Below are positions 34,866 through 44,193 of a DNA stretch of 64,000 bases, piece by piece. The notes under the pieces are model-generated. The model searched no databases and was not told where the DNA came from. It saw only the letters and a list, made by a program, of their open reading frames with translations. The stretch covers positions 1 through 64,000 of the forward strand of contig CALXFH010000006.1 in NCBI GenBank assembly GCA_944387555.1, given 5' to 3'. Position numbers and translations under genes: made by a program. Within the stretch, counting starts at the first letter, position 1, and each line of letters starts with the position of its first letter. Source of the stretch: an uncultured Clostridia bacterium (GTDB lineage: Bacteria; Bacillota; Clostridia; TANB77; CAG-508).

Positions 34866-35753
34866 ATGGAACTTAGAGAATATAGATATTTTCTCGCAGT
34901 AGCAAGAGAAGAGAGTATAACAAAAGCAAGTGAACTTCTTCACATTAGTCAACCAGGTCTTTCTAAGGTTATTATGAATATTGAAGATTCACTTGGTAAA
35001 AAACTTTTTATTAGAGAAAATAGAAAAATAACTCTCACAGAAGATGGTATTCTTTTAAGAAAAAGAGCTCAAGAAATTGTTGACCTTGCCGACAAAACTG
35101 AGGCTGAACTTACAGCTACATATAATGATATTTCTGGTGAAGTTTTTATTGGTGGCGGAGAAACTGAAGGAATGAGAATTATTGCAAAAACCATAAAAGA
35201 ATTAAACAATAATTATCCAAATATACACTACAATCTTTTTAGCGGAAATGCCCAAGATGTTACAGAAAAACTAGATAAAGGTTTACTTGATTTTGGAGTA
35301 TTAATAGAACCTGTAGATGTAACAAAATATGAATACATTAGGCTTCCTTTTAGTGATACTTGGGGACTTGTAATGAGAAAAGATAACCCTTTATCTAAGA
35401 AAAAATATATAGAACCAGATGATCTTTTAAACATACCACTTATTTGCTCAAGGCAAGTTTTAGGAAAAAGCGAACTTTCTAACTGGCTTGGAACTGATTT
35501 TAATAAGTTAAATATAGTCTCTACATATAATCTTATTTTTAATGCTGCTCTAATGGTAGATGAAGGTGTTGGCTGTGCCATTACTCTTGATAAATTAGTA
35601 AACACTGGAGAAGATAGTAATTTATGTTTTAGACCTTTAAAAAATAGTAAAAATTCTGATTTAATACTTGTTTGGAAAAAGTACCAAGTTTTTTCTAAAG
35701 CTTCACAAAAATTTTTAGATGAATTTAAAAAACAAATTAATGATACTAAATAA
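34866..35753 (+). CDS. LysR-family transcriptional regulator
   Basis: A 295-aa protein. M-E-L-R-E-Y-R-Y-F starts the canonical HTH; GAGGTGAT precedes the ATG at 34866, so upstream in-frame codons are not used. HTH: I-T-K-A-S-E-L-L-H-I-S-Q-P-G-L-S-K-V. The effector domain follows. Divergent from the minus-strand redox cluster (34733 to 29883), which it may regulate. Confidence 0.9.
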   Translation: MELREYRYFLAVAREESITKASELLHISQPGLSKVIMNIEDSLGKKLFIRENRKITLTEDGILLRKRAQEIVDLADKTEAELTATYNDISGEVFIGGGETEGMRIIAKTIKELNNNYPNIHYNLFSGNAQDVTEKLDKGLLDFGVLIEPVDVTKYEYIRLPFSDTWGLVMRKDNPLSKKKYIEPDDLLNIPLICSRQVLGKSELSNWLGTDFNKLNIVSTYNLIFNAALMVDEGVGCAITLDKLVNTGEDSNLCFRPLKNSKNSDLILVWKKYQVFSKASQKFLDEFKKQINDTK

Positions 35754-35776
35754 AAACATTCTGATTCTAATATAAC

Positions 35777-35818
35777 AAACTGCCTATTACAATAAGCTTC
35801 ATAGGCAGTTTTATTTTA
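35777..35818. terminator. Bidirectional terminator
   Basis: AAACTGCCTAT pairs with ATAGGCAGTTT between convergent genes. T-rich on both sides. Confidence 0.75.
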
Positions 35819-36688
35819 TTATCCTTTTTTTATTTCTTCTATTTCTTCTTTTGTTAATCCTGTAATTTCAATTATATCTTCTATTTTGTCTTTTCTTTTA
35901 AGCATTCTTTTTACGATTTCTGTTGCTTTTTGTTTTTCCCCTTGTTCAACTCCTTGTTTAGTTGCATAATCTATTGCATCTGCCTCATCCCTTATTGCTT
36001 TTAATCTAAACTCGTAGTTATTTCTTTCTTCGTTACTTAAGCTCATAGAAGCTAATTTTTTATTTATTTTTTCTACCTCTTTATTAACTTTACTCGCTTT
36101 TTTCACTTGCTCATCACTCCCTACAAATAACCACAACCATTGTGCTATTTTTGTATGCATTTCTGGATTTTTCTTTTTAAATTTTGGTAATTCTATTATA
36201 TGCATTTCTAAATATTCAGTTGCATAAATATCTTCTTCTTCATACCCCATATCTACTACTTCTTCTGGTTTTGGCTCTTCAAATTTCATTCTTGCTATAG
36301 AATGATATTCATTTCTTTTATAGTAATTAAAATTTAAAATACTTATTACAATTGACTTTTTACACTCTGAATATGGATCTCCCTCTTTTATAGTATTTGC
36401 ATAATTGCTAGACATATAATACGGCATCCTTTGCTCTATGTTACGTTGGTTTTGCATTTGTATTTCTACATCCACAACTATTCTAGTATTTAATGTCACC
36501 TTTAAGTCCAAAATTCCAAATTTACTATCATAATAATTTTTTGGTATTTCTGGATTATTTATTTCTATTTTATATATTTCAACATCTAATATACTTTCTA
36601 AAAAATCTTTTAAGGCGCTTTTATTTTCTTCTTGCCCAAAAATTCTTTTAAAAACATAATCAGATGTTAAAGGTAATTTATTTGTCAT
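35819..36688 (-). CDS. Rpn/PDDEXK-family recombination-promoting nuclease-like protein
   Basis: A 289-aa protein. S-D-Y-V-F-K-R-I-F-G at about residues 8-17, then G-I-L-D-L-K-V and V-D-V-E-I-Q-M-Q form the PD-(D/E)xK core. M-P-Y-Y-M-S and Y-A-T-K-Q-G-V-E-Q-G-E-K-Q-K-A with a C-terminal three-helix tail (M-L-K-R-K-D-K-I-E-D-I) are typical of this transposase-derived family. It acts on DNA, promoting recombination or degradation. No transposon ends were found next to it. Confidence 0.88.
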   Translation of the reverse strand: MTNKLPLTSDYVFKRIFGQEENKSALKDFLESILDVEIYKIEINNPEIPKNYYDSKFGILDLKVTLNTRIVVDVEIQMQNQRNIEQRMPYYMSSNYANTIKEGDPYSECKKSIVISILNFNYYKRNEYHSIARMKFEEPKPEEVVDMGYEEEDIYATEYLEMHIIELPKFKKKNPEMHTKIAQWLWLFVGSDEQVKKASKVNKEVEKINKKLASMSLSNEERNNYEFRLKAIRDEADAIDYATKQGVEQGEKQKATEIVKRMLKRKDKIEDIIEITGLTKEEIEEIKKG

Positions 36689-37017
36689 ATAATTCCTCCT
36701 TTATTTTAACATCCTCATTATATTTTTTCAATAGGTAAATCGAATTTTATAGATAAAATTTAATTTAATAATTAATTTAGAATAAAAAATAAAATAATTG
36801 ATACAAATTTTCTATAATATTATCTTTTTCCAAATTTCTAATTATTTTACAAATTTATACACACCGTTTATTCATTTGTAACAAAGTAATTGAAAATATC
36901 CGAATAAAATTCTTTTGAAAAAATTCTCTAAAAATATTTTATTGCAATAAAACAATAATATTTTAACATTTAGAATTTAAAAAGTCTGTCGAAACTTGTC
37001 GATAAATTAAATTTTTT

Positions 37018-37056
37018 AAGATAGTTATAAAATTATTTCTAACTTATAACTATCTT
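37018..37056. other. Hairpin in the 373-bp intergenic region
   Basis: AAGATAGTTATAA pairs with TTATAACTATCTT just after the AKR stop codon. The minus side is followed by A6 and T3, so termination efficiency is unclear. The remaining 36689-37017 is AT-rich with no feature recognised. Confidence 0.5.
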
Positions 37057-37061
37057 ATTTT

Positions 37062-38156
37062 TTATTTTCCAAAATATTCTTTTATTTCTTTCATTCTAGA
37101 AACCTGGTCTACTTTAAATGGACATCTTAAATTGCAATGACCACAAGAAATACAGTCTTTTGCTGTTTTTTCTAAATTCATATAATGGTCTTTTGCTAAA
37201 TTATCTCCGGCTAAAGATAAATCATAATATTTATTAATTAGACCTATATCTAGTCCCATAGGACAAGGCTCACAATGATTACAATAAACACATTTACCTG
37301 CCGCTTCTTTTGGTGTAAATTCACTAATTTCACTATAATCCTTTTCTTCATCAGATGCTTTCGTGTATTCTAAAACACCTTTTAAATCTTCTTTTCCTCT
37401 TACTCCTAAAAGTACTGTTAAAACTCCTGGTTTATCTAGTGCATATTTAATACATTGGTTTTTAGTTAGTTTTCTTCCAAATGGAGATGTTCTTTCATCT
37501 AACAGCTGTCCTCCAGAAAATGCTTTCATAACAGAAATGCCTACGCCTTCTTTTTCACACTTTCTATATAATTCCATTCTTTCATCACTTGTTCCATTTG
37601 CATATGTACCTCTATTATAATCATAAGCAGGATTTATACTAAACATTACCATGTCTATTAAGCCTGTATCTAATGCTCTATGTACTAACTTTGGTGTATG
37701 TGATGAAATACCAATATGTTTTACTATTCCTTTGCTTTTAAGTTCTTTTATATAATCTAACACTCCATCTTTTTGGTATCTTTCAAAATCACTTTCTTCA
37801 TCAATACAATGGATAAAACCATAATCTATATAGTCTGTTTTTAACTCACTTAATTGCCATTCAACAGATTTTTTTATTTTATCCAAATTTGTAGTCCATC
37901 CATAAGTCCCTGTTTCATAATTTGCTCCAAAGTGTATTTGATACATTACATTTTCTCTTACACTTTCAAAAGCCTCTCCATAATATTTAAAACAATCTGC
38001 ATCTCCTGCTGCTAGGTCAAAGTAATTTATTCCATTTTCATAAGCCATTTTTAGTGTTTCTATTCCTTCTTTTTCTCCTGCTTGTGAAATAGAGCTTGAA
38101 CCTAAGCCTATAACACTTATTCTGTCATTAGTTCTACGATTAGTACGATATTCCAT
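37062..38156 (-). CDS. Aldo-keto reductase with C-terminal 4Fe-4S domain (2)
   Basis: A 364-aa protein. I-G-L-G-S-S-S at the start of the barrel, Y-F-D-L-A-A-G-D-A at the Asp/Tyr position (the Tyr is not evident, unlike the other two copies) and D-Y-G-F-I-H-C-I. The tail has C-V-Y-C-N-H-C-E-P-C-P and C-I-S-C-G-H-C-N-L-R-C-P clusters for 4Fe-4S. The altered Asp-Tyr region suggests a different substrate or mechanism. Coupled with the flavin reductase gene 14 bp upstream. Confidence 0.88.
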   Translation of the reverse strand: MEYRTNRRTNDRISVIGLGSSSISQAGEKEGIETLKMAYENGINYFDLAAGDADCFKYYGEAFESVRENVMYQIHFGANYETGTYGWTTNLDKIKKSVEWQLSELKTDYIDYGFIHCIDEESDFERYQKDGVLDYIKELKSKGIVKHIGISSHTPKLVHRALDTGLIDMVMFSINPAYDYNRGTYANGTSDERMELYRKCEKEGVGISVMKAFSGGQLLDERTSPFGRKLTKNQCIKYALDKPGVLTVLLGVRGKEDLKGVLEYTKASDEEKDYSEISEFTPKEAAGKCVYCNHCEPCPMGLDIGLINKYYDLSLAGDNLAKDHYMNLEKTAKDCISCGHCNLRCPFKVDQVSRMKEIKEYFGK

Positions 38157-38170
38157 ATTCTTACCTTTCT

Positions 38171-38743
38171 TTATTTATTCATGAATTTCTTTCCACTCTC
38201 CCATGCTGTTCCTACTTTTTTACCTATTTCATAATATCCGTTTTGGAATTGGTCAAATACAAATGCATTTAATTTACTTGGGTCTACTTTTCCATTTTCA
38301 TCTAAAACTTTTTCATCTGCTACAACATTTACTATTTCTCCTAAAACTCTAAATCCATAAGATTGATGCTGTAATTCTACTACTTTACATTCTAATGTTA
38401 GAGGATATTCTTCTATTATTGGTGCATCTACTCTTGTACTTTTTACTGCATGCATACCCGTTCTTTCAAATTTATCTTCCATATTGTTTCCTGATGCTGT
38501 TCCAAAGAAATCTGATTCTTCTAAATGGTCTACATCTGCAATACTTAATGTAAATGCCATTCTTTCTTTTATGTTTTTACTTGTTTTATGGCTTTCTGTT
38601 ATATTTAAAGCTACCATATTATTATCACAAATTCCTCCCCAGGCCATATTCATAACATCTACCTTATCATTTTCTCCATATGTTGCAATCATTAATACTG
38701 GCATTGGAAATACATAAGGTTTTACACCTAAATCTTTTTTCAT
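38171..38743 (-). CDS. Flavin reductase-family protein
   Basis: A 190-aa FMN-binding split-barrel protein. P-M-P-V-L-M-I-A-T-Y-G, N-M-A-W-G-G-I-C, H-K-T-S-K-N-I and D-F-F-G-T-A-S-G are the FMN contacts of the flavin-reductase-like family common in anaerobes. It likely uses reduced flavin or ferredoxin for detoxification or reduction, in an operon with an iron-sulfur AKR. Confidence 0.88.
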   Translation of the reverse strand: MKKDLGVKPYVFPMPVLMIATYGENDKVDVMNMAWGGICDNNMVALNITESHKTSKNIKERMAFTLSIADVDHLEESDFFGTASGNNMEDKFERTGMHAVKSTRVDAPIIEEYPLTLECKVVELQHQSYGFRVLGEIVNVVADEKVLDENGKVDPSKLNAFVFDQFQNGYYEIGKKVGTAWESGKKFMNK

Positions 38744-38860
38744 AAAAAATCCCTCCTTAACAAAAATTTACACTTATATATTATCACTTAATTTATTATA
38801 TTACAAACACTTTTATTAAATAAATCAATATAAAAAAGCATCGAATTTGATGCCTTTTCC

Positions 38861-39793
38861 TTATATAAAACTTATTTGTCTATCATCTATTATCCATGAT
38901 TTTTGTTTTGCTTCTGTTATTTTATCTCCTGGCTCTTTATTTCCTATTAAAAATGGAGATGTTTCTATATGTCTTTTCATATTTTCTCTAACTAAAGCTT
39001 TATTACTATTTGCATAGCAATATTTACATAGATGTCCACAGCTATCATAAGCTCCAATATCATTTCCCATTAAGCAATTACAACCTTCTCTAATATTCTT
39101 TCTTTTAGGAGGCTTTAAACTTTCCCCAATGCTTTTCTCTATAAGCTCCTTACTCATACAACCTTTGCAATCAACACCATATTCTGATAAAAACGTTCCT
39201 TCTGAGCAGCCATGGATTACCATATCATTTTCTTTACCAATTTTCACAAAAGCTTTTGCAATTTCTATTTGATCTTCTTTTGATGGTGGTTTTATATCTG
39301 GTGCATTTCTTTTTACTTTTTCATATAAATCTAAAAAACTAATGGTACAGTCTTTAGTATATCCTTTTAATTCTTTAGCAAATTTTTCAAAAGATTCCAT
39401 ATGCTTAAAAACTGTAAATTCATCATTTATAAAGATTGGATCATATCTCCAGAAAATAGAGTCTATTCCTACATGTTTTGATAGCTTCTTAAAACTGTCT
39501 ATCACTTTTTCTTTATCTGGTACATTTGGCTCTATATCTTTTCCATAAGGTGTAATTGTAACAAACCAAAACTGCCTATAAATATCTAGTTCATCTAAAT
39601 ATTTTAATATAGGTTCTGGATTTTTAGTACAAAAAGCTAAACAGTCTACCACATCTGGACTTAGACTATATTTTGTTACTTGAGATGGATTATATGGATT
39701 TCTTACCATTACATATCCTTCTTGTATTCTATTCATTAACCACTTTGAATAAAATGCTGGTATATCTGTTCTACATCCTGTATTTATTATCAT
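38861..39793 (-). CDS. DUF1848 family protein
   Basis: A 310-aa protein. T-G-C-R-T-D-I-P-A-F-Y at residues 5-15, V-R-N-P-Y-N-P, F-W-F-V-T-I-T-P-Y, W-R-Y-D-P-I and a C-terminal cysteine group (C-L-M-G-N-D-I-G then C-G-H-L-C-K-Y-C-Y-A-N) match DUF1848. The cysteine group resembles radical-SAM-type or other 4Fe-4S clusters. Function unknown; typically single-copy in anaerobes. Confidence 0.88.
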   Translation of the reverse strand: MIINTGCRTDIPAFYSKWLMNRIQEGYVMVRNPYNPSQVTKYSLSPDVVDCLAFCTKNPEPILKYLDELDIYRQFWFVTITPYGKDIEPNVPDKEKVIDSFKKLSKHVGIDSIFWRYDPIFINDEFTVFKHMESFEKFAKELKGYTKDCTISFLDLYEKVKRNAPDIKPPSKEDQIEIAKAFVKIGKENDMVIHGCSEGTFLSEYGVDCKGCMSKELIEKSIGESLKPPKRKNIREGCNCLMGNDIGAYDSCGHLCKYCYANSNKALVRENMKRHIETSPFLIGNKEPGDKITEAKQKSWIIDDRQISFI

Positions 39794-39810
39794 CGTTTTC
39801 TTCCTTCTTA

Positions 39811-40857
39811 TTATTTATTTTCCTTTAAATATTTATCTAACATTTTATCCATGCTTGAAATATATTCAGCATCTTGTTTTACTCTAAATTTTTCATATTC
39901 ACTATTTGCTTTTTCTACTGCCTGTTTATGTGATACTTTTCCTGCATCTTTTAATATTTCTTTTTTTCTATATTTTAATAAATCATCTGCTACTTCTATC
40001 CAGTTATTCATTGTCATTGTTTTTTGTTCTTTAGCTTCTGTCTCTGCTACATCTAAAAATAAGTTTGTTAAATCATTTAATTTTTCTAATTCTTCTTTTT
40101 GTAAATAGTTTTTAGCAATAGTAACATCATATTTATAGATTAATCCATCTGGAGAATTTTTCCAAGAAGTTAATCCCATATGTTCTTTATTCGCATTTGC
40201 TCTTTCAAAAATTAATTCCGCAGCAGTTTTTCCTGTTATTGCATAATGTAATTTATTTTGCACTATCTTAAAAAATGTATATGCTTCTTCTGAATTTTTA
40301 TCATAATCAACTGCTGTTGCTATAAACAAATCCATTATTTTTTGATAAGCCATTCTTTCACTTACTCTAATTGTTTTTATACGTTCTAATAACTCGTCAA
40401 AATATCTAGTTTCAAATCTATTTCCATTTATAAATCTATAATCATCTAAAGCAAATCCTTTAACCATATATTCTTTAATAACTTTATTTGCCCATGTTCT
40501 GAATTTAATTGCCTTCTTTGAATTAATCCTAAAACCAATTGATATAATCATATCTAGATTATAGTATTTCGTTTTGTATTTTTTATTATCAGATGCAGTA
40601 TATTCCAAAATGGAACATACTGAATTTTCTTCCAATTCTCCCTCATTAAAAATATTAGAAATATGTTTATATATTGCTGGTCTTTGTACTTCAAATAATT
40701 TTGCTATTGCATTTACATTTAACCAAACATCTTCATCTTTTAAAATAACCTCAACATTAACATTATCTTTTTCGTCTGTATAAAAAATAATATTATTTTC
40801 ATCTCCTATTAATTTATCATTGATATTATCCAAACTAATACCTCCTATAAAACTCAT
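39811..40857 (-). CDS. RhuM family protein
   Basis: A 348-aa protein. The N-terminal part, with V-W-L-N-V-N-A-I-A-K-L-F-E-V-Q-R-P-A-I-Y-K-H-I, is a Bro/RhuM-like DNA-binding fold. Y-N-L-D-M-I-I-S-I-G-F-R-I-N and F-R-T-W-A-N-K-V-I-K-E-Y follow, then a RhuM C-terminal domain. RhuM was named from a Salmonella pathogenicity island; homologues are common on bacterial mobile and accessory DNA. No partner gene was seen. Confidence 0.9.
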   Translation of the reverse strand: MSFIGGISLDNINDKLIGDENNIIFYTDEKDNVNVEVILKDEDVWLNVNAIAKLFEVQRPAIYKHISNIFNEGELEENSVCSILEYTASDNKKYKTKYYNLDMIISIGFRINSKKAIKFRTWANKVIKEYMVKGFALDDYRFINGNRFETRYFDELLERIKTIRVSERMAYQKIMDLFIATAVDYDKNSEEAYTFFKIVQNKLHYAITGKTAAELIFERANANKEHMGLTSWKNSPDGLIYKYDVTIAKNYLQKEELEKLNDLTNLFLDVAETEAKEQKTMTMNNWIEVADDLLKYRKKEILKDAGKVSHKQAVEKANSEYEKFRVKQDAEYISSMDKMLDKYLKENK

Positions 40858-40969
40858 ATAATTTTGTATATCTTATCAAACTTTTGTTCTTTTGTCAATT
40901 AATATTAAAATAGGAAAAATTAAAATTAGCCAATAATCTTTCCTATTCTTTAAGTTTCAATTTAAAATT

Positions 40970-41815
40970 TTAAATTTCTTTTAAATCCTCTACTATCTTA
41001 TTTGTATCTTCATTAAATAAAATTGTTTTATCTTCTATCTCTTTGCTTGCAAAAGCATAGTCTTTATTAATTCTAACTAAATGTGTATTTACATTATTAT
41101 ACACCATTTGTTCAAATGGAAATCTTATTATTCCAGGAGTATTAAATCCAACTCCTATTTCTAGTAATAATAAATTCTTATCTTGTGATTTATCTAAAAA
41201 CTCTCCGTATCTTTTATCTTGTTTATACCAATTTTCATCTTGAACAAAATTCGCATCTATTCTTACATTAACTTCCATTTTTTCACCACACACGGGGCAT
41301 ACTGGCACAAGCTCTGTTGGTATTTTACAATCTTTAGTTTTGTTAATCATTTCTTTTACTAAATCCGTTGCATCATACAATTTATTATGACATGCCTTAC
41401 TACATTGAATATATTTAAAACTTCCTTGCATTGCAAATACTTTTTCTTTATCAAATCCCGCTTTATAAAATTGGTCATCAACATTTGTTGTAATAACAAA
41501 ATATTTTTTATCTTTAACTAAATTTAATACATCTTTATATAATTTGGTTGACCCAATTCCAATATCATTTAAATACATATGCTTAGCCCAAAAAGCCCAT
41601 TTTTCTTCTTCTGTATTAAAATCATAAAAACCTGCTGTATACATATCAGTAAAGTGATATTTTTCTATAAATTCACCAAAATTATCCTCAAATCTTTTTC
41701 CAGAATAATCTAACCCTGCTGCTGTAGACAAACCTGCTCCTGCTCCTATTAATATATAATCTGCTTTATTTATTAAATTCTTTACTTCTAATATTCTTTT
41801 ATTATACTCTTCCAT
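40970..41815 (-). CDS. SirTM-like (class M) sirtuin
   Basis: A 281-aa protein. G-A-G-A-G-L-S-T-A-A-G at about residues 22-32 for NAD, T-T-N-V-D at about 109-113, a zinc-binding group of C-S-K-A-C and C-P-V-C-G, and G-V-G-F-N-T-P-G. It pairs with a macrodomain gene ending 2 bp upstream, the arrangement of macrodomain-linked SirTM sirtuins. In the family these act as protein ADP-ribosyl transferases on lipoylated GcvH-like proteins in oxidative stress. Neither GcvH-L nor LplA2 is present here, so the target must be elsewhere or different. Confidence 0.85.
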   Translation of the reverse strand: MEEYNKRILEVKNLINKADYILIGAGAGLSTAAGLDYSGKRFEDNFGEFIEKYHFTDMYTAGFYDFNTEEEKWAFWAKHMYLNDIGIGSTKLYKDVLNLVKDKKYFVITTNVDDQFYKAGFDKEKVFAMQGSFKYIQCSKACHNKLYDATDLVKEMINKTKDCKIPTELVPVCPVCGEKMEVNVRIDANFVQDENWYKQDKRYGEFLDKSQDKNLLLLEIGVGFNTPGIIRFPFEQMVYNNVNTHLVRINKDYAFASKEIEDKTILFNEDTNKIVEDLKEI

Positions 41816-41817
41816 TT

Positions 41818-42603
41818 CTATCCTTCCTTTAGATTTTCTCTATAAATTTCATAATCTTCATCTGTAAATACATTAAATACAATTTTATCAAATCTGTCTT
41901 TATTTTCATTCAAAAATTCTTTAACACTTTTTATTGCTATCTCACTTGCTAAGTCTTTTGGAAAATGAAATTCTCCTGTTGAAATACAAGGAAAAGCAAT
42001 TGTTTTAATATTATTTTCTTTTGCGAGTTTCAAAGAATTAATATAACAATTAGCAAGATCATTTTCCTTATCTTCTGTCACAAAGTCATAGATTATAGGT
42101 CCAACAGTATGTATTACATGTTCTGATGGCAAATTATATCCTTTTGTAATAAAAGCTTTTCCTGTTTCTAATACTCCTATTTTTTCCATTATCTTACCAC
42201 ACTCAAGTCTTAAGCTAACGCCACTTGCAGAATTAATGATGTTATCAATACAATTGTGACAAGGAATAAAACACCCTACACCTCCTGAATTTGCAGCATT
42301 TACAATTGCTTCTATTTTTAATGTTGTAATATCTCCTTGCCATAAACATATTTTATTTTCAGGGAAATTCTTTCCTAAAACTTCTATTTCCCTTACATCT
42401 GTTATTTTCTTATTTTTTAATTCACTTTGTAAATATTCATTTTCAATCTTTAAATACTCTTCAGATATTGGTTTTACATCTCTTATGTTACACAAAGACC
42501 TATATAATCTTTTTTTAGATACTATATCTTCTGGAATATTTTCTACTTTTACTTCTTTATTTTCTTCTGACAAATAATTTATTAAAAAATCTAAATTTTC
42601 CAT
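41818..42603 (-). CDS. Zinc-type macrodomain protein-ADP-ribose hydrolase
   Basis: A 261-aa protein. L-W-Q-G-D-I-T-T-L-K-I-E-A-I-V-N-A-A-N-S begins the macrodomain. G-C-F-I-P-C-H-N-C-I-D (about 112-122) supplies the Cys/His zinc ligands seen only in the SirTM-linked group, and S-T-G-E-F-H-F-P-K lies near the end. In the family it removes ADP-ribose placed by the partner sirtuin. Upstream at 42629-42696 is a 67-bp element almost identical to one in the HxlR intergenic region. Confidence 0.9.
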   Translation of the reverse strand: MENLDFLINYLSEENKEVKVENIPEDIVSKKRLYRSLCNIRDVKPISEEYLKIENEYLQSELKNKKITDVREIEVLGKNFPENKICLWQGDITTLKIEAIVNAANSGGVGCFIPCHNCIDNIINSASGVSLRLECGKIMEKIGVLETGKAFITKGYNLPSEHVIHTVGPIIYDFVTEDKENDLANCYINSLKLAKENNIKTIAFPCISTGEFHFPKDLASEIAIKSVKEFLNENKDRFDKIVFNVFTDEDYEIYRENLKEG

Positions 42604-42628
42604 AACTTAATACTCCTACCATTTTACT

Positions 42629-42696
42629 TCTGTAATTATTTTACAAGCGATTCTTTCTTTTGTAAAGTAGGCACTTTTTTGTAACACAGTTTCCTT
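42629..42696 (-). promoter_or_regulatory. Shared regulatory element, copy A (macrodomain promoter)
   Basis: On the minus strand, AGGAAACTGTGTTACAAAAA, then AGTGCCTACTTTACAAA, then CTTGTAAAATAATTACAGAA. The same blocks with the same spacing occur at 45055-45121. The TTACAAA/TTTGTAA-type half-sites suggest an HxlR-family operator over a promoter. Confidence 0.75.
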
Positions 42697-42787
42697 TTGG
42701 ATACTATTGCCCTCTAGAATTAATTGAAATATAAAAATAAAAAAGCTTGTTAATATAAAAATCAACAAACTTTTTATTTTAGTATAG

Positions 42788-42836
42788 ATGTGTCCCTAAT
42801 TGCGCAAAAATGTGCAAAAGGAAACGTCCCCAATTT
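42788..42836. repeat. Dispersed gene-end hairpin repeat
   Basis: GATGTGTCCCTAATTGCGCA, AAAATGTGCAAAAGGAAACG, TCCCCAATT. TTGCGCA/TGTGCAA forms a stem. It lies right at the stop codon of the AKR gene at 42835. Confidence 0.75.
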
Positions 42837-43956
42837 ATAATTCTAATGCTTTTACTGCTTTTTCAAGCTCTTCTCTTATCTTAATATGTTGTGGGCAAAC
42901 CCCTTCACATTTACCACATTTAATACATTCTTTTGCACTCTTTAAGCCATGTCCACTAACAAGCCAATTTTCTTGGTGTTTTGCTCCTGCCATATCATTA
43001 TATAATGTTAATATATTCATTGCTGTAAATGTTCCTGAAATTCCTATTTTCATTGGACAAACTTTTGCACAATAGTTACATGTAGTACATGGAATTAAAG
43101 GAATTGTTTTTAATATGTCTTGTGCTTCTTTTATTGTTTTTATCTCTTCTTCTGATAATTTTGTAAAGTCTTTCATATATGAAATATTATCTTCCATTTG
43201 TTCTACATTACTCATTCCTGATAATACTGTAATTACACCATCTAAGTTTGCAGCAAATTTAATAGCCCATGATGCATAAGACGCATCTGGATTTGCTTTA
43301 TCAAATACTTCTTTTACTTTTTCTGGTGGGTTAGATAACATTCCACCTTTTACAGGTTCCATAATAATTACAGGTTTTCCATGTTTTCTTGCTACTTCAT
43401 AACATTCTTTTGATTTTATTGCTGGATTCTCCCAATCTGCATAATTTATTTGTAATTGTACAAATTCCATTTCAGGATGTTTTGTAAGTAATTCATCTAA
43501 TTCTTCTGGTGTTGAGTGAAATGAAAATCCTGCATGTTTTATTTTTCCTTGTGCTTTCATATCTAATATCCAACTCCACATATCAAAGTCATCAAATACT
43601 TTTGTTCTTCCTTCTCCTAAGTTATGTAATAAATAAAAATCAAAATATCCTGCTCCTGTTTGTTTTAATGATGTTTCAAATTGTGCTATTGCTTCTTCTC
43701 TTGTTTTACAGTTTATCCATGCTGCATTTTTTGTTGCAAGTTGAAATTTTTCTCTTGGATATCTTTCAACTAATGCTTCTCTTATAGCATCTTCTGAACC
43801 TGCATAAGCCCATGCTGTATCAAAATAAGTAAATCCTGCTTCCATAAATTTGTCTACCATTACTTTTGTTTGTTCTACATCAATTTTCCCATCTTTTTGT
43901 GGTAATCTCATTAGTCCAAATCCTAATTTTTTAATTTCTTCTCCTAAATATGACAT
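42835..43956 (-). CDS. Aldo-keto reductase with C-terminal 4Fe-4S domain (3)
   Basis: A 373-aa protein. G-F-G-L-M-R-L-P near the start, F-D-T-A-W-A-Y-A-G-S-E-D, L-A-T-K-N-A, and F-Y-L-L-H-N-L. The tail has C-T-T-C-N-Y-C-A-K-V-C-P and C-I-K-C-G-K-C-E-G-V-C-P. Close to the copy at 30097 in architecture. It is the last gene of the HxlR-associated group read leftward from 44982; the gap holds an inverted pair of repeats. Confidence 0.9.
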   Translation of the reverse strand: MSYLGEEIKKLGFGLMRLPQKDGKIDVEQTKVMVDKFMEAGFTYFDTAWAYAGSEDAIREALVERYPREKFQLATKNAAWINCKTREEAIAQFETSLKQTGAGYFDFYLLHNLGEGRTKVFDDFDMWSWILDMKAQGKIKHAGFSFHSTPEELDELLTKHPEMEFVQLQINYADWENPAIKSKECYEVARKHGKPVIIMEPVKGGMLSNPPEKVKEVFDKANPDASYASWAIKFAANLDGVITVLSGMSNVEQMEDNISYMKDFTKLSEEEIKTIKEAQDILKTIPLIPCTTCNYCAKVCPMKIGISGTFTAMNILTLYNDMAGAKHQENWLVSGHGLKSAKECIKCGKCEGVCPQHIKIREELEKAVKALEL

Positions 43957-44085
43957 ATAAATTCCTCCATTTCTTTTTATCTTCTTATCTTTTTATAATT
44001 CTCTCTTATATTTTATATCACTTGGAGTGTACTTCAAGTCAAGGATATATTATTATTTTATGTCTTTTTTCTAAATATTGCAATA

Positions 44086-44186
44086 TGGGGACGTTTCCTT
44101 TTTCTCATTTTTGTGCAATTGGGGACACATCTATAATAAGATATGTCCCAGATTGCGTATTTTTGAGCAAAAGGAAACGTCCCCAT
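44086..44186. repeat. Inverted pair of the dispersed hairpin repeat
   Basis: Copy one (44086-44132) starts TGGGGACGTTTCC, and copy two (44140-44186) ends GGAAACGTCCCCA. The two are near-perfect inverted copies around ATCTATAATAAGAT, making a hairpin of about 100 bases between two genes. Confidence 0.8.
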
Positions 44187-44193
44187 TATCACA

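Noticed and set aside
35819-36688. Complete insertion sequence around the Rpn-like nuclease gene
   Set aside because: No terminal inverted repeats or target duplications were visible on either side; the terminator hairpin at 35777 is an ordinary one.
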